From Ferriphaselus amnicola (GTDB lineage Bacteria; Pseudomonadota; Gammaproteobacteria; Burkholderiales; Gallionellaceae), in NCBI RefSeq assembly GCF_000974685.2, contig NZ_AP018738.1:744001-808000 (forward strand): DNA of 64,000 nt. Reading direction: 5' to 3'. Position 1 is the first letter of the stretch; each line of letters opens with the position of its first letter. Shown here piece after piece: positions 20,427 to 26,892 of this stretch. The notes under the pieces are model-generated. The model worked only from the letters and a program-made list of their open reading frames with translations, had not been told where the DNA came from and made no database searches. The translations under genes were made by a program, and so were the position numbers.

Positions 20427-21199
20427 GGTTCGATGTCGTCACGCTGTTCCCCGAGATGTTCGCAGCGATCACTCAGTATGGTGTGACTCGGCGAGCGGTG
20501 GAGCAGGGCAGGTTTCAGTTGCAGGCGTGGAATCCACGTGACTACACCAGCGACAATTACCGCACCATCGACGACCGTCCCTACGGTGGCGGGCCGGGCA
20601 TGGTGATGTTGGCAGAGCCGCTAGCGCAGGCGATCACCGCTGCCAAAGCAGCACAAGCGGCAGCGGGCGTAGCCAAGAGCCGAGTGATCTATCTTTCGCC
20701 ACAAGGTCGCCAGTTGAGCGACGCCGTGGTGAAGGAATTGCTGGCGCGGGATGAAGGGTTGATCTTGCTGGCGGGGCGGTACGAAGGCGTGGATGAACGC
20801 TTGCTCCGGCAGCAGGTGGATGAAGAGCTTTCCATCGGTGACTATGTCTTGTCCGGTGGTGAGTTGGCGGCAATGGTGGTGGTGGACAGCGTGGTGCGAC
20901 AGATCCCCGGCGTATTGGGCGACGACGCATCTGCAGAGCAGGATTCCTTTGTGAAAGGACTGCTGGATTGTCCGCACTACACGCGCCCCGAGGTTTATAA
21001 CGGCGAGGAAGTTCCGGCGGTATTGATGTCTGGACACCACGCCGAGATAGAGAAGTGGCGACTGAAGCAGGCGTTAGGTAGAACTGCAGAACGTCGTCCA
21101 GATTTGCTGGCAGCACGCCAGTTAACAAAACAGGAAGCTCGGCTACTGGCAGAGTACCAGCAGGAACAAGCATCCGTACAACAAGAGGTAACAAAATGA
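20423..21199 (+). CDS. trmD: tRNA (guanine37-N1)-methyltransferase
   Basis: TrmD uses S-adenosylmethionine to methylate G37 next to the anticodon, preventing +1 frameshifts. The 258-residue protein belongs to the SPOUT knot class. It starts [13 protein letters not shown] and contains [26 protein letters not shown] and the knot segment [30 protein letters not shown]. The last part, [27 protein letters not shown], is also typical. The start at 20423 overlaps the rimM stop (ATGA); the stop overlaps the rplS start, so the operon is tightly coupled. Confidence 0.98.
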   Translation: MRFDVVTLFPEMFAAITQYGVTRRAVEQGRFQLQAWNPRDYTSDNYRTIDDRPYGGGPGMVMLAEPLAQAITAAKAAQAAAGVAKSRVIYLSPQGRQLSDAVVKELLARDEGLILLAGRYEGVDERLLRQQVDEELSIGDYVLSGGELAAMVVVDSVVRQIPGVLGDDASAEQDSFVKGLLDCPHYTRPEVYNGEEVPAVLMSGHHAEIEKWRLKQALGRTAERRPDLLAARQLTKQEARLLAEYQQEQASVQQEVTK

Positions 21200-21561
21200 A
21201 TCTGATCGCAATCCTAGAGCAAGAAGAAATCGCTCGCTTGGGCAAGACCATCCCCAACTTCGCACCTGGCGACACCGTAGTCGTTGGCGTGAACGTGGTT
21301 GAAGGCACCCGCAAGCGCGTACAGGCTTACGAAGGCGTAGTCATCGCCAAGCGTAACAAGGGTCTGAACTCTTCTTTCATCGTCCGTAAAGTATCGTCCG
21401 GCGAAGGCGTCGAGCGTACATTCCAGACTTACTCCCCAGCAATCGCCAGCATCGAAGTGAAGCGTCGCGGTGACGTCCGTCGCGCCAAGCTGTACTACCT
21501 GCGCGAGCGTTCCGGCAAGTCTGCACGTATCAAAGAAAAGCTGGCAGTTCGCGGCGCATAA
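21196..21561 (+). CDS. rplS: 50S ribosomal protein L19
   Basis: L19 sits at the interface of the 30S and 50S subunits. The 121-residue protein has the family blocks [35 protein letters not shown] (a long conserved beta region), [15 protein letters not shown] and [24 protein letters not shown]. The ATG overlaps the trmD stop by 4 nt. A strong terminator begins 20 nt after its stop and closes the operon. Confidence 0.98.
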   Translation: MNLIAILEQEEIARLGKTIPNFAPGDTVVVGVNVVEGTRKRVQAYEGVVIAKRNKGLNSSFIVRKVSSGEGVERTFQTYSPAIASIEVKRRGDVRRAKLYYLRERSGKSARIKEKLAVRGA

Positions 21562-21581
21562 TCGCGCAGCACTGGCAAAAG

Positions 21582-21609
21582 AACGGGAGGCTACGGCCTC
21601 CCGTTTTTT
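21582..21609 (+). terminator. Intrinsic terminator after rplS
   Basis: Perfect 9-bp stem ACGGGAGGC / GCCTCCCGT around a TACG loop, followed by a T run. The reverse-strand DUF4287 gene ends inside this hairpin, so it may serve both strands. Confidence 0.88.
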
Positions 21610-21875
21610 ATGGATTGAAGCTTGATGGTTTGCAGGACAGCGAGCTGATCCTCCCGCAATTCAACTAGCCGCTTGATTGCGAAAATGAGCCACAAGCGCA
21701 TTTGCGTGGCCGTGGCTATGTTGTGTTCACGCTTAAGCCAATCAACCATCTCCATATGCTTGAGGCCTTGCTGCTGCTTCAAAAGATCAAACCAATGGTT
21801 TACAGGGAAACCGTACTTTTTCTCGATTGAAGGAAAGTAAGACGCTGGGCCTTTTACCTGATCGCTTTCAGACAT
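21591..21875 (-). CDS. DUF4287-like small protein
   Basis: A 94-residue protein resembling the DUF4287 family: GPASYFPSIEKKYGFPVNHWFDLL followed by a helix with a conserved MVDWLKREHNIATATQMRLW. No function is known for the family. The ATG at 21875 is preceded by AAGGAG with 5-nt spacing; a GTG two codons upstream is less likely. The last codons and stop lie inside the rplS terminator hairpin, so the C-terminus abuts core chromosomal sequence. It lies on the same strand as, and downstream of, the DUF2971 integron cassette. No attC is visible after it, so it may be the truncated last member of the array or a native gene. Confidence 0.7.
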   Translation of the reverse strand: MSESDQVKGPASYFPSIEKKYGFPVNHWFDLLKQQQGLKHMEMVDWLKREHNIATATQMRLWLIFAIKRLVELREDQLAVLQTIKLQSIKNGRP

Positions 21876-21903
21876 ACTCACTCCTTATGGATGCAACTCA
21901 TCG

Positions 21904-22051
21904 CTATAACACTCCACGCTCAATCGCTTGAAGGTAAATACAATCAGAAGACTTTACCCCGGCTTTTTTCTGATCTCTACTAACAGCAAAGTGCATGGCT
22001 TGCGGCTTTCTGAAAGGACACCGTGGAGACATCGACGGGTTGCCTTTTGAC
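21904..22051 (-). other. Gap between attC and DUF4287 gene; possible protein remnant
   Basis: On the reverse strand the sequence from about 21994 to 21904 reads MHFAVSRDQKKAGVKSSDCI and on to a stop, about 30 residues that look protein-like. It has no convincing start signal or recognised relative. It could be the end of an eroded cassette gene. I see no promoter or RNA gene in the remainder. Confidence 0.3.
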
Positions 22052-22145
22052 GCGCAACTACAAAGGTAAGCCGCACCGGAGTGCGAAGCACGGAGGGAAC
22101 CAATCAGCGCAGCCGGTTGGTGTCGGCTTGACCGAAACGTTAGGC
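22052..22145 (-). other. Integron attC recombination site
   Basis: On the reverse strand, 18 nt after the DUF2971 stop, the core RYYYAAC is present as GCCTAAC (22145-22139). The classic attC left arm TTTCGGTCAAGCCGAC follows. The right arm begins GCGGCTTACC near 22074 and ends in a core-like GTTGCGC (22058-22052). The right arm has the same length as the well-known class 1 cassette consensus. The arms pair (AAGCCG-A-CACC with GGTGCGGCTT) leaving an extrahelical base, a hallmark of folded attC. Length is 94 nt, within the known range. The terminal core has one mismatch to GTTRRRY. Confidence 0.8.
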
Positions 22146-22163
22146 AACTTCGCTGAAAAGACA

Positions 22164-23132
22164 TCATGTGGCTCTGAATGGTATTTCTGACGAAACCACT
22201 CGCTCGGCAAGTTCAGTTTGTCCAATATTTCTCAACATTTGCCTGAGTGAGTTTGCTGCCAATGCGCTTGATACAGAGGGCCCTAAAATTATCCTATCAA
22301 CAATTTTAGCCAAAGATAGGTCATCTGCCAGAAGCTCGGGCACTGGCTTTATGGGAAGCTTTAGTTTTGGCTCAATGCCTTTCTTGGTGGCGAGATGGCT
22401 GAAAAATCCTTTGAATTTTTTCTCTTTATCGCGATCACTCATGTAAACGACACGCCACTCTCTTTCTTCATGAAAGCCGTGGTGTTTGGTGAAGAGAGCA
22501 AATGACGTCAAACGATGTAACCATGCCAAGGCAGCTTGATAATAGTCACTATCGACTCTCGCGTGCTCCTGAATTACTTTGGCGAGATCCGATAACTTTT
22601 TACTTATCAATTCCTGCCGCTCAGCCTTTGATCCATAGCGAACTTTTCCTATTATCAGCGGCGATTCTGGTCTTGAATCAATTTTCGATGTATCAATAAC
22701 TAGCGCCGCACCAGCACCCGCGTCGCCGTACCCCCGCCACATAGAAAGCAACCCATCATCATCCTCGCGATGATGCTCCGAGAAACAAAGGATGTAAGTA
22801 TTTAAGACATGCTGGGAATCAAAGGCATTAAACAGATCGCTGAAGCTCTGTATTAGTAATTTGTAATTCTTTTCACTTTGACAGGCGTCGCGGATCGCTT
22901 CACTTTTGTGCAACTCATTTGCACCTTCATTCATGCCAAATTGGAGTTCCTCAAGATCGTTCATGAAGAGCGGGTTTGAAAACCAGAGTTGCTCCTTTGT
23001 GACGATTTGCTCAAATGTTTGAATCGATGTGTAGTGCGCGAGTAATGGGCGCGCCGATGGGAAGTTGGACTCCTCTTCGAAGTTCTCCCAAAGTTTTGCC
23101 GACACCGTATCAAAAAAGGTGGAAGTGCTCAT
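22164..23132 (-). CDS. DUF2971 protein in an integron gene cassette
   Basis: A 322-residue soluble protein of the DUF2971 type. The N-terminal segment LLAHYTSIQTFEQIVTKEQLWFSNPLFMNDLEE is followed by the FDSQHVLNTYILCFSEHHREDDDGLLSMWRGYGDAGAGAAL-like core (position about 105-145). The late motif FHEEREWRVVYMSD follows. DUF2971 proteins are frequent in accessory regions and their activity is unknown. The frame continues upstream through the complement of the IS, but translation surely starts at 23132. That ATG lies 13 nt after a cassette core site (GTTAGGC), the standard position in integron cassettes. The stop is followed within 18 nt by an attC. Base composition is more AT-rich than the surrounding genes, as expected for an acquired cassette. 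Confidence 0.85.
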   Translation of the reverse strand: MSTSTFFDTVSAKLWENFEEESNFPSARPLLAHYTSIQTFEQIVTKEQLWFSNPLFMNDLEELQFGMNEGANELHKSEAIRDACQSEKNYKLLIQSFSDLFNAFDSQHVLNTYILCFSEHHREDDDGLLSMWRGYGDAGAGAALVIDTSKIDSRPESPLIIGKVRYGSKAERQELISKKLSDLAKVIQEHARVDSDYYQAALAWLHRLTSFALFTKHHGFHEEREWRVVYMSDRDKEKKFKGFFSHLATKKGIEPKLKLPIKPVPELLADDLSLAKIVDRIILGPSVSSALAANSLRQMLRNIGQTELAERVVSSEIPFRAT

Positions 23133-23144
23133 TATTGAAGAGTT

Positions 23145-23151
23145 GCCTAAC
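23145..23151 (-). other. Cassette-start core site GTTAGGC
   Basis: The reverse strand reads GTTAGGC immediately upstream of the DUF2971 start, matching the GTTRRRY recombination core. A partial second copy, read as GTTAGCC, is found at the other end of the inserted IS (24419-24425). The site was therefore split or duplicated by the insertion. Confidence 0.72.
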
Positions 23152-24431
23152 GAATGAAAGGGACTTCCCCGTCCCGAAGGAGCGGTGAAGTTACCGCGAA
23201 CGGCATCAAAAGTGCCAAGATGGAAATGGACGTTTTCATCTAAACCGAACAGGAGGGGAAAGTCATGAGCATTATCACGATTGGGATCGATCTTGCCAAG
23301 AATGTTTTTGCAGTTCATGGCGTTAATGAGGCTGGACGAGCCGAGTTGGTCAAGCCGAAGGTGTCGCGAGATCAGTTGTTGCCACTGATTGCCCAGTTGC
23401 CGCCATGCGTGATCGGCATGGAAGCCTGCACGGGCGCGCATCACTGGGCGCGGCAGTTCCGGCAGTTTGGTCACACCGTGCGGCTGATTGCGCCGAAGTT
23501 CGTCACGCCGTACCGGATGAGCGGGAAGCGCGGCAAGAATGATGCGGCGGATGCTGCCGCCATCTGCGAAGCCGTCACCCGCCCACAGATGCGATTTGTG
23601 CCGATCAAGGACGAACACCAGCAAGCCACCCTTACCCTGCACCGCACCCGGCAGGGGTTCGTCGAAGAACGGACCGCGTTGTACAACCGGATACGCGGAT
23701 TGATTGCCGAGTTCGGCATCATCCTGCCGCAAAAGGTCGAACGCCTGCGGCGAGAGATCGGTGCACATCTGGAAGACCTACCAAGCTGGGCCAACCGCTG
23801 TGTGGGCGACATGCTTGAGCACGCCGACCGGCTGGACGAACGCATCCACGAATACGACCGCGCCATGGCCGAATCGGCACGCGCAGACGACCGCTGCCGC
23901 CGCCTGATGCAACTGCCGGGCATCGGCCCGACCAGCGCCACTGCACTTGTCGCCAGCATCGGTCACGGCCACGACTTCAAGCATGGCCGCCAGTTGGCGG
24001 CTTGGCTCGGTCTGGTTCCCGGCCAATACAGCAGCGGCGGCAAAGCTAGGCTCGGACGCATCACCAAAGCCGGCGACGGCTACCTGCGAAGTTTACTGGT
24101 GCTGGGTGCGCGCGCCGTGCTCAACAGCCTCGGAGACAAACAAGATCGCCACAGTCGCTGGGCCAGAGCCCTCGTCGAGCGACGTGGCTACTGGCGCGCC
24201 ACCATTGCCATCGCCGCCAAGAATGCCCGACTGTGCTGGGCGGTGCTGACCTACGGCGAAGCGTTCCGGCTCACCGCCGATGCAGCCTGAACGGCCAGCA
24301 AAAACCGACTATAGCAAAGGGAGGAAACGAATCACGGCAGGACGAACGTCGATGATGTGAGCGGGTTGGACCCGCGCGGGGTGAACCTGATCAATTTACA
24401 GGGGAGATACACAAACCCGGCTAACGAATGA
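23147..24431 (+). mobile_element. IS110 family (IS1111-like) insertion sequence in an integron recombination site
   Basis: An element of about 1.27 kb flanked by identical 11-bp direct repeats CTAACGAATGA at 23147-23157 and 24421-24431. It contains one DEDD transposase gene (23265-24290) and short non-coding flanks. The repeats include the integron core site, and IS1111-attC elements are known to insert into exactly such sites. Subterminal inverted repeats are only weakly visible (TTCCCC near 23165 against GGGGA near 24402). The coordinates given include both repeats. Confidence 0.8.
23265..24290 (+). CDS. IS110-family transposase
   Basis: A 341-residue DEDD transposase. The N-terminal RuvC-like domain shows ITIGIDLAKNVFAVHGV (first aspartate), CVIGMEACTGAHHWAR (glutamate) and GKRGKNDAADAAAICEA (paired aspartates). 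The C-terminal transposase_20 domain contains MQLPGIGPTSATALVASIG, then RQLAAWLGLVPGQYSSGGK and the conserved serine region. The length and intact motifs suggest it is functional. It starts with an ATG after AGGAGGGG. GC-rich codon use differs from the AT-rich cassette gene beside it. IS110 elements need a structured non-coding region at one end, so the 108- and 130-nt flanks may matter functionally. Confidence 0.95.
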   Translation: MSIITIGIDLAKNVFAVHGVNEAGRAELVKPKVSRDQLLPLIAQLPPCVIGMEACTGAHHWARQFRQFGHTVRLIAPKFVTPYRMSGKRGKNDAADAAAICEAVTRPQMRFVPIKDEHQQATLTLHRTRQGFVEERTALYNRIRGLIAEFGIILPQKVERLRREIGAHLEDLPSWANRCVGDMLEHADRLDERIHEYDRAMAESARADDRCRRLMQLPGIGPTSATALVASIGHGHDFKHGRQLAAWLGLVPGQYSSGGKARLGRITKAGDGYLRSLLVLGARAVLNSLGDKQDRHSRWARALVERRGYWRATIAIAAKNARLCWAVLTYGEAFRLTADAA

Positions 24432-24707
24432 GGCCCCCGCGCGCGTCTTTCATCAGGGTCCGAGCAATAGGCTCAACATGACCGGTTGTAGTTTGGCAGT
24501 CCTTCACCACCTCGCATCGGCAACGAAAGTCAGCAAACGTGATCAAGAGAACAGTAGAGACAAAAACCTAAAGACCAACCGGTCAGTTGCAATGACGGGG
24601 AAGCCCTTGTAGTTAAGTGGACACCCTAAAAATGCCTCGAAAGGCACCTTTGGGGTGTGTATTCTGGCATCCTTGATGTAGTCCTTGTTTTTATTGAAGG
24701 GGGAATT
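24432..24707 (+). other. Putative attI / integrase leader region
   Basis: This gap sits between the cassette core site and the integrase remnant, which is where an integron attI and the divergent cassette promoter would lie. I cannot identify attI repeats with confidence. It includes a 38-nt hairpin, listed separately. No gene is visible. Confidence 0.4.
24621..24658 (+). repeat. Strong hairpin upstream of the integrase remnant
   Basis: Outer arms ACACCCTAAA / TTTGGGGTGT (one G-T pair) enclose a perfect inner stem TGCCT-CGAA-AGGCA. It lies 50 nt before the intI remnant start codon. It could be a translation or transcription control element, or the end of a lost mobile element (adjacent TTAAGTGGACACC). 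Confidence 0.5.
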
Positions 24708-24863
24708 ATGGCAACCCCTAATTTCTTAGATAAAAGCACCACTTTCAAATCCCCCAAGTTGCTCGATCAAGTCCGCGATAAGTTGCGGGTGAAACATTAC
24801 AGCATCCGCACCTAGCAAACCTATGTGGACTGGATTAAACGATATATTCACTTCCACGACAAG
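24708..24863 (+). pseudogene. intI: Integron integrase N-terminal remnant with internal stop
   Basis: Reading from the ATG at 24708 gives KSPKLLDQVRDKLRVKHYSI followed by RT, an in-frame TAG (24813-24815), then QTYVDWIKRYIHFHDK. This is the characteristic SAM-like N-terminal domain of IntI tyrosine recombinases. In intact relatives the stop position is usually a glutamate or glutamine (RTEQAYVDWI). Homology ends abruptly at 24863, and the catalytic domain is absent. The next sequence leads into the CHAT gene on the other strand. A GGGGGAATT ribosome-binding region precedes the ATG. Orientation is divergent from the cassettes, as in real integrons. With no catalytic domain, the integron cannot shuffle cassettes using its own integrase. 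Confidence 0.88.
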
Positions 24864-24926
24864 ACCAGCCCAATAGCTTCGAGGGGGCTGGGGGAAGTTA
24901 GTCAATCAGCGGTGCCTCTGCCCACG

Positions 24927-26891
24927 TTATCGCAACCCGGCCATCGCATTCTCGACCTCACTTGCCCAAATCTCATTGTTCTTGGAATACCGATATCGGC
25001 TAAGTTGTTGCAGTAGGGCTTTTTTGTGTTTGGGTTCTTTGTGCGCTTGCCGCTTGATTTGCTTGATGTAGTTATCGATATTTGCGCGCACCTTGGCTGG
25101 GTCGCTGGACGGGTCGTAATAGCAGCCGAGCAGGTTGAGTTCGACCATGTCGGTGAGGGCGAAGGGGCCGCGTGCTGTGTTGGCTTCGCACAGCGCCATG
25201 CGGCTGGCGATGAACCACCAGTCTTGGGCGGGGATGCCAAACGGCAGGCGAATGGGCGCCTCATCGGCGGCGAACAAGGCGTTCATGAACAGGTACTGGG
25301 TGATCGGCCAAGTCGAGGAAGCATCGGCTTCTATGGCTAGACAATAGTAGTCGCGACCATTCTTGAAGGCGCATTGTGCATTTTCTTGAAGGGAGTGCTT
25401 TGCCTGTGCGTCATCTTCATTTTCGCTGGCTATCCGATAAGCAACGCCTAAGCGTTTTTCGCTTGCACCACCCATACATAGACGCATGGCGCTCGCAGGT
25501 TTTAGGCGCTGTGCTGGGTCGTCGGTGTCGCTGTTGCACCAGAGGGAGAGAAGGGTGCGGGTGTCTTGGCTGATAGTTGCGAGTTCGGTCAGCGCAGCGG
25601 GGGGCGGGTCGGCGTTCTGGTTGCCGCCAAATAGATCGTCCAGTCTGGCGAGTTTGACTGAGATTCGGTTGCGCATCTGCTCATCGCGGAACAGCGTAAG
25701 CTGGCTGTCAAAGTCGGGCGGCAGGGTGGCGTAGGCGACGATGCTGGCCCAGTCGTGGGTGTTGGGGCAATCGGTGCGCAAGCGTCGGCGCAGGTCGTAA
25801 AGCACGGAGCGCGGGTCTTCACCGGCCAACAAGCCGCTGAATAGTTCGCTCACGGCCAGCGTAGAGGCTTTCATCCACAGCGGGAATTGCGAGGCGATGA
25901 CCCAAGGAATGCCTGCTGTATGCAGATCGTGGGCGATGCTGCCGCCGGGTGTGATGACGGAGCCGATGTTGCCGGAATCGCAAGTGGCCAATGAAACCAG
26001 CGTGGGCGCGTCTTGGGGGCTGCCTGCGGAACTTTTGCCGGTGAGCGCGATGGCCAGACTTTCGCCATCGACCACTTCCCATGTCGAAATATCATCATGG
26101 CGGCTCAGGGCGAGGCCGAAGTGCCGGTCGCCCGCGCTGTTGAACGGTGCGCCATGCCCAAGGATGTGAACGTGGGTAAAGCTTTCGCGGTTGCACAGGT
26201 CGCGTATGGCTTGCAGGCTGGCATCGGGCAGTACGGTCAGCAGCTTTTTCACTTCCCTAAAGCGGCGCTCGTCATCATCCTTGATCATCACCCACGGGTC
26301 GATAGCGTCGCGTATTGCCCTGAGATGCGCTTCGGCAGGCACGGGAGCGAGTCCCGGCGGTGAGGCGAAGGCGAACAAGATCTTGGGTGTGCGATTCCAG
26401 TTGAGCGGCAGCGGGAAGCCACGGCGTATCTCGCGGGTGAGGGTGATCGGCGTATGCGATTGCAGGAACAGCGGCGAGCCGTTGCCGGGGAATCCGGCGG
26501 GCGAGAGAGCCGCCTCGAACGGCACCATACCTAGCTCGCTGGCCGAGATGGACAGACGCAAGTGCGCGAGCTTTCTGCCGGTGCAGCGCACTCGGTTTAG
26601 TTCGGCGAGCAAGGTGGGGATGTCGCCCAGCACCTTGCCCAAGATGTCGCCCATCTCATGTAGCTCCGCTTGCCGCTGGGCGATCTGTGCTTCCGAGGCA
26701 GCTCCGGTTTCGAGTTCGTAGCGTAAGCGCTGGATGCGCGTTAGCAGTTGCTGGTGCTCGAACGGGATATGTACGCTGACGGGGCTGCCGCCGCCGCACA
26801 GCGCGACATACGTGGTGAGTGGCGAGAGTAGCTGGTTGTGCGCGGGGCCTGGGCGCACCAGTTCGAGTACGACATCTTGAATGGTCTTCAT
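24927..26891 (-). CDS. CHAT-domain caspase-like protease
   Basis: A 654-residue soluble protein with a CHAT peptidase domain at about 160-390. The catalytic histidine lies in VHILGHGAPF (H246) and the catalytic cysteine in LATCDSGNIGS (C304). The CHAT end motif GIPWVIASQFPLWM follows. The N-terminal ~150 residues contain helical, charged segments (QHQQLLTRIQRLRYELET-like, about 46-62) and ASELGMVPFEAAL, a common feature before CHAT domains. The C-terminal ~260 residues look helical and may be TPR-like or an effector/partner-binding region; I do not recognise it. The ATG is 1 nt beyond the stop of the metallophosphoesterase gene, so the two form an operon. Bacterial CHAT proteases often act in antiphage or stress-triggered proteolysis; that role is inference here. 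Confidence 0.9.
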   Translation of the reverse strand: MKTIQDVVLELVRPGPAHNQLLSPLTTYVALCGGGSPVSVHIPFEHQQLLTRIQRLRYELETGAASEAQIAQRQAELHEMGDILGKVLGDIPTLLAELNRVRCTGRKLAHLRLSISASELGMVPFEAALSPAGFPGNGSPLFLQSHTPITLTREIRRGFPLPLNWNRTPKILFAFASPPGLAPVPAEAHLRAIRDAIDPWVMIKDDDERRFREVKKLLTVLPDASLQAIRDLCNRESFTHVHILGHGAPFNSAGDRHFGLALSRHDDISTWEVVDGESLAIALTGKSSAGSPQDAPTLVSLATCDSGNIGSVITPGGSIAHDLHTAGIPWVIASQFPLWMKASTLAVSELFSGLLAGEDPRSVLYDLRRRLRTDCPNTHDWASIVAYATLPPDFDSQLTLFRDEQMRNRISVKLARLDDLFGGNQNADPPPAALTELATISQDTRTLLSLWCNSDTDDPAQRLKPASAMRLCMGGASEKRLGVAYRIASENEDDAQAKHSLQENAQCAFKNGRDYYCLAIEADASSTWPITQYLFMNALFAADEAPIRLPFGIPAQDWWFIASRMALCEANTARGPFALTDMVELNLLGCYYDPSSDPAKVRANIDNYIKQIKRQAHKEPKHKKALLQQLSRYRYSKNNEIWASEVENAMAGLR

Positions 26892-26892
26892 C

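Noticed and set aside
21904-22167. 87-codon reverse-strand frame
   Set aside because: Its first half is the attC site and it lacks a start signal. At most the last ~30 codons are a gene remnant.
22164-23768. 534-codon reverse-strand open frame covering the DUF2971 gene and part of the IS
   Set aside because: The N-terminal 212 codons are the complement of the IS110 transposase and its flank. The real start at 23132 is just after the cassette core site.
24825-25016. Forward frame beginning MDWIKRYIHF as a separate small gene
   Set aside because: It is the part of the intI remnant after the in-frame stop, running on into the complement of the CHAT gene.
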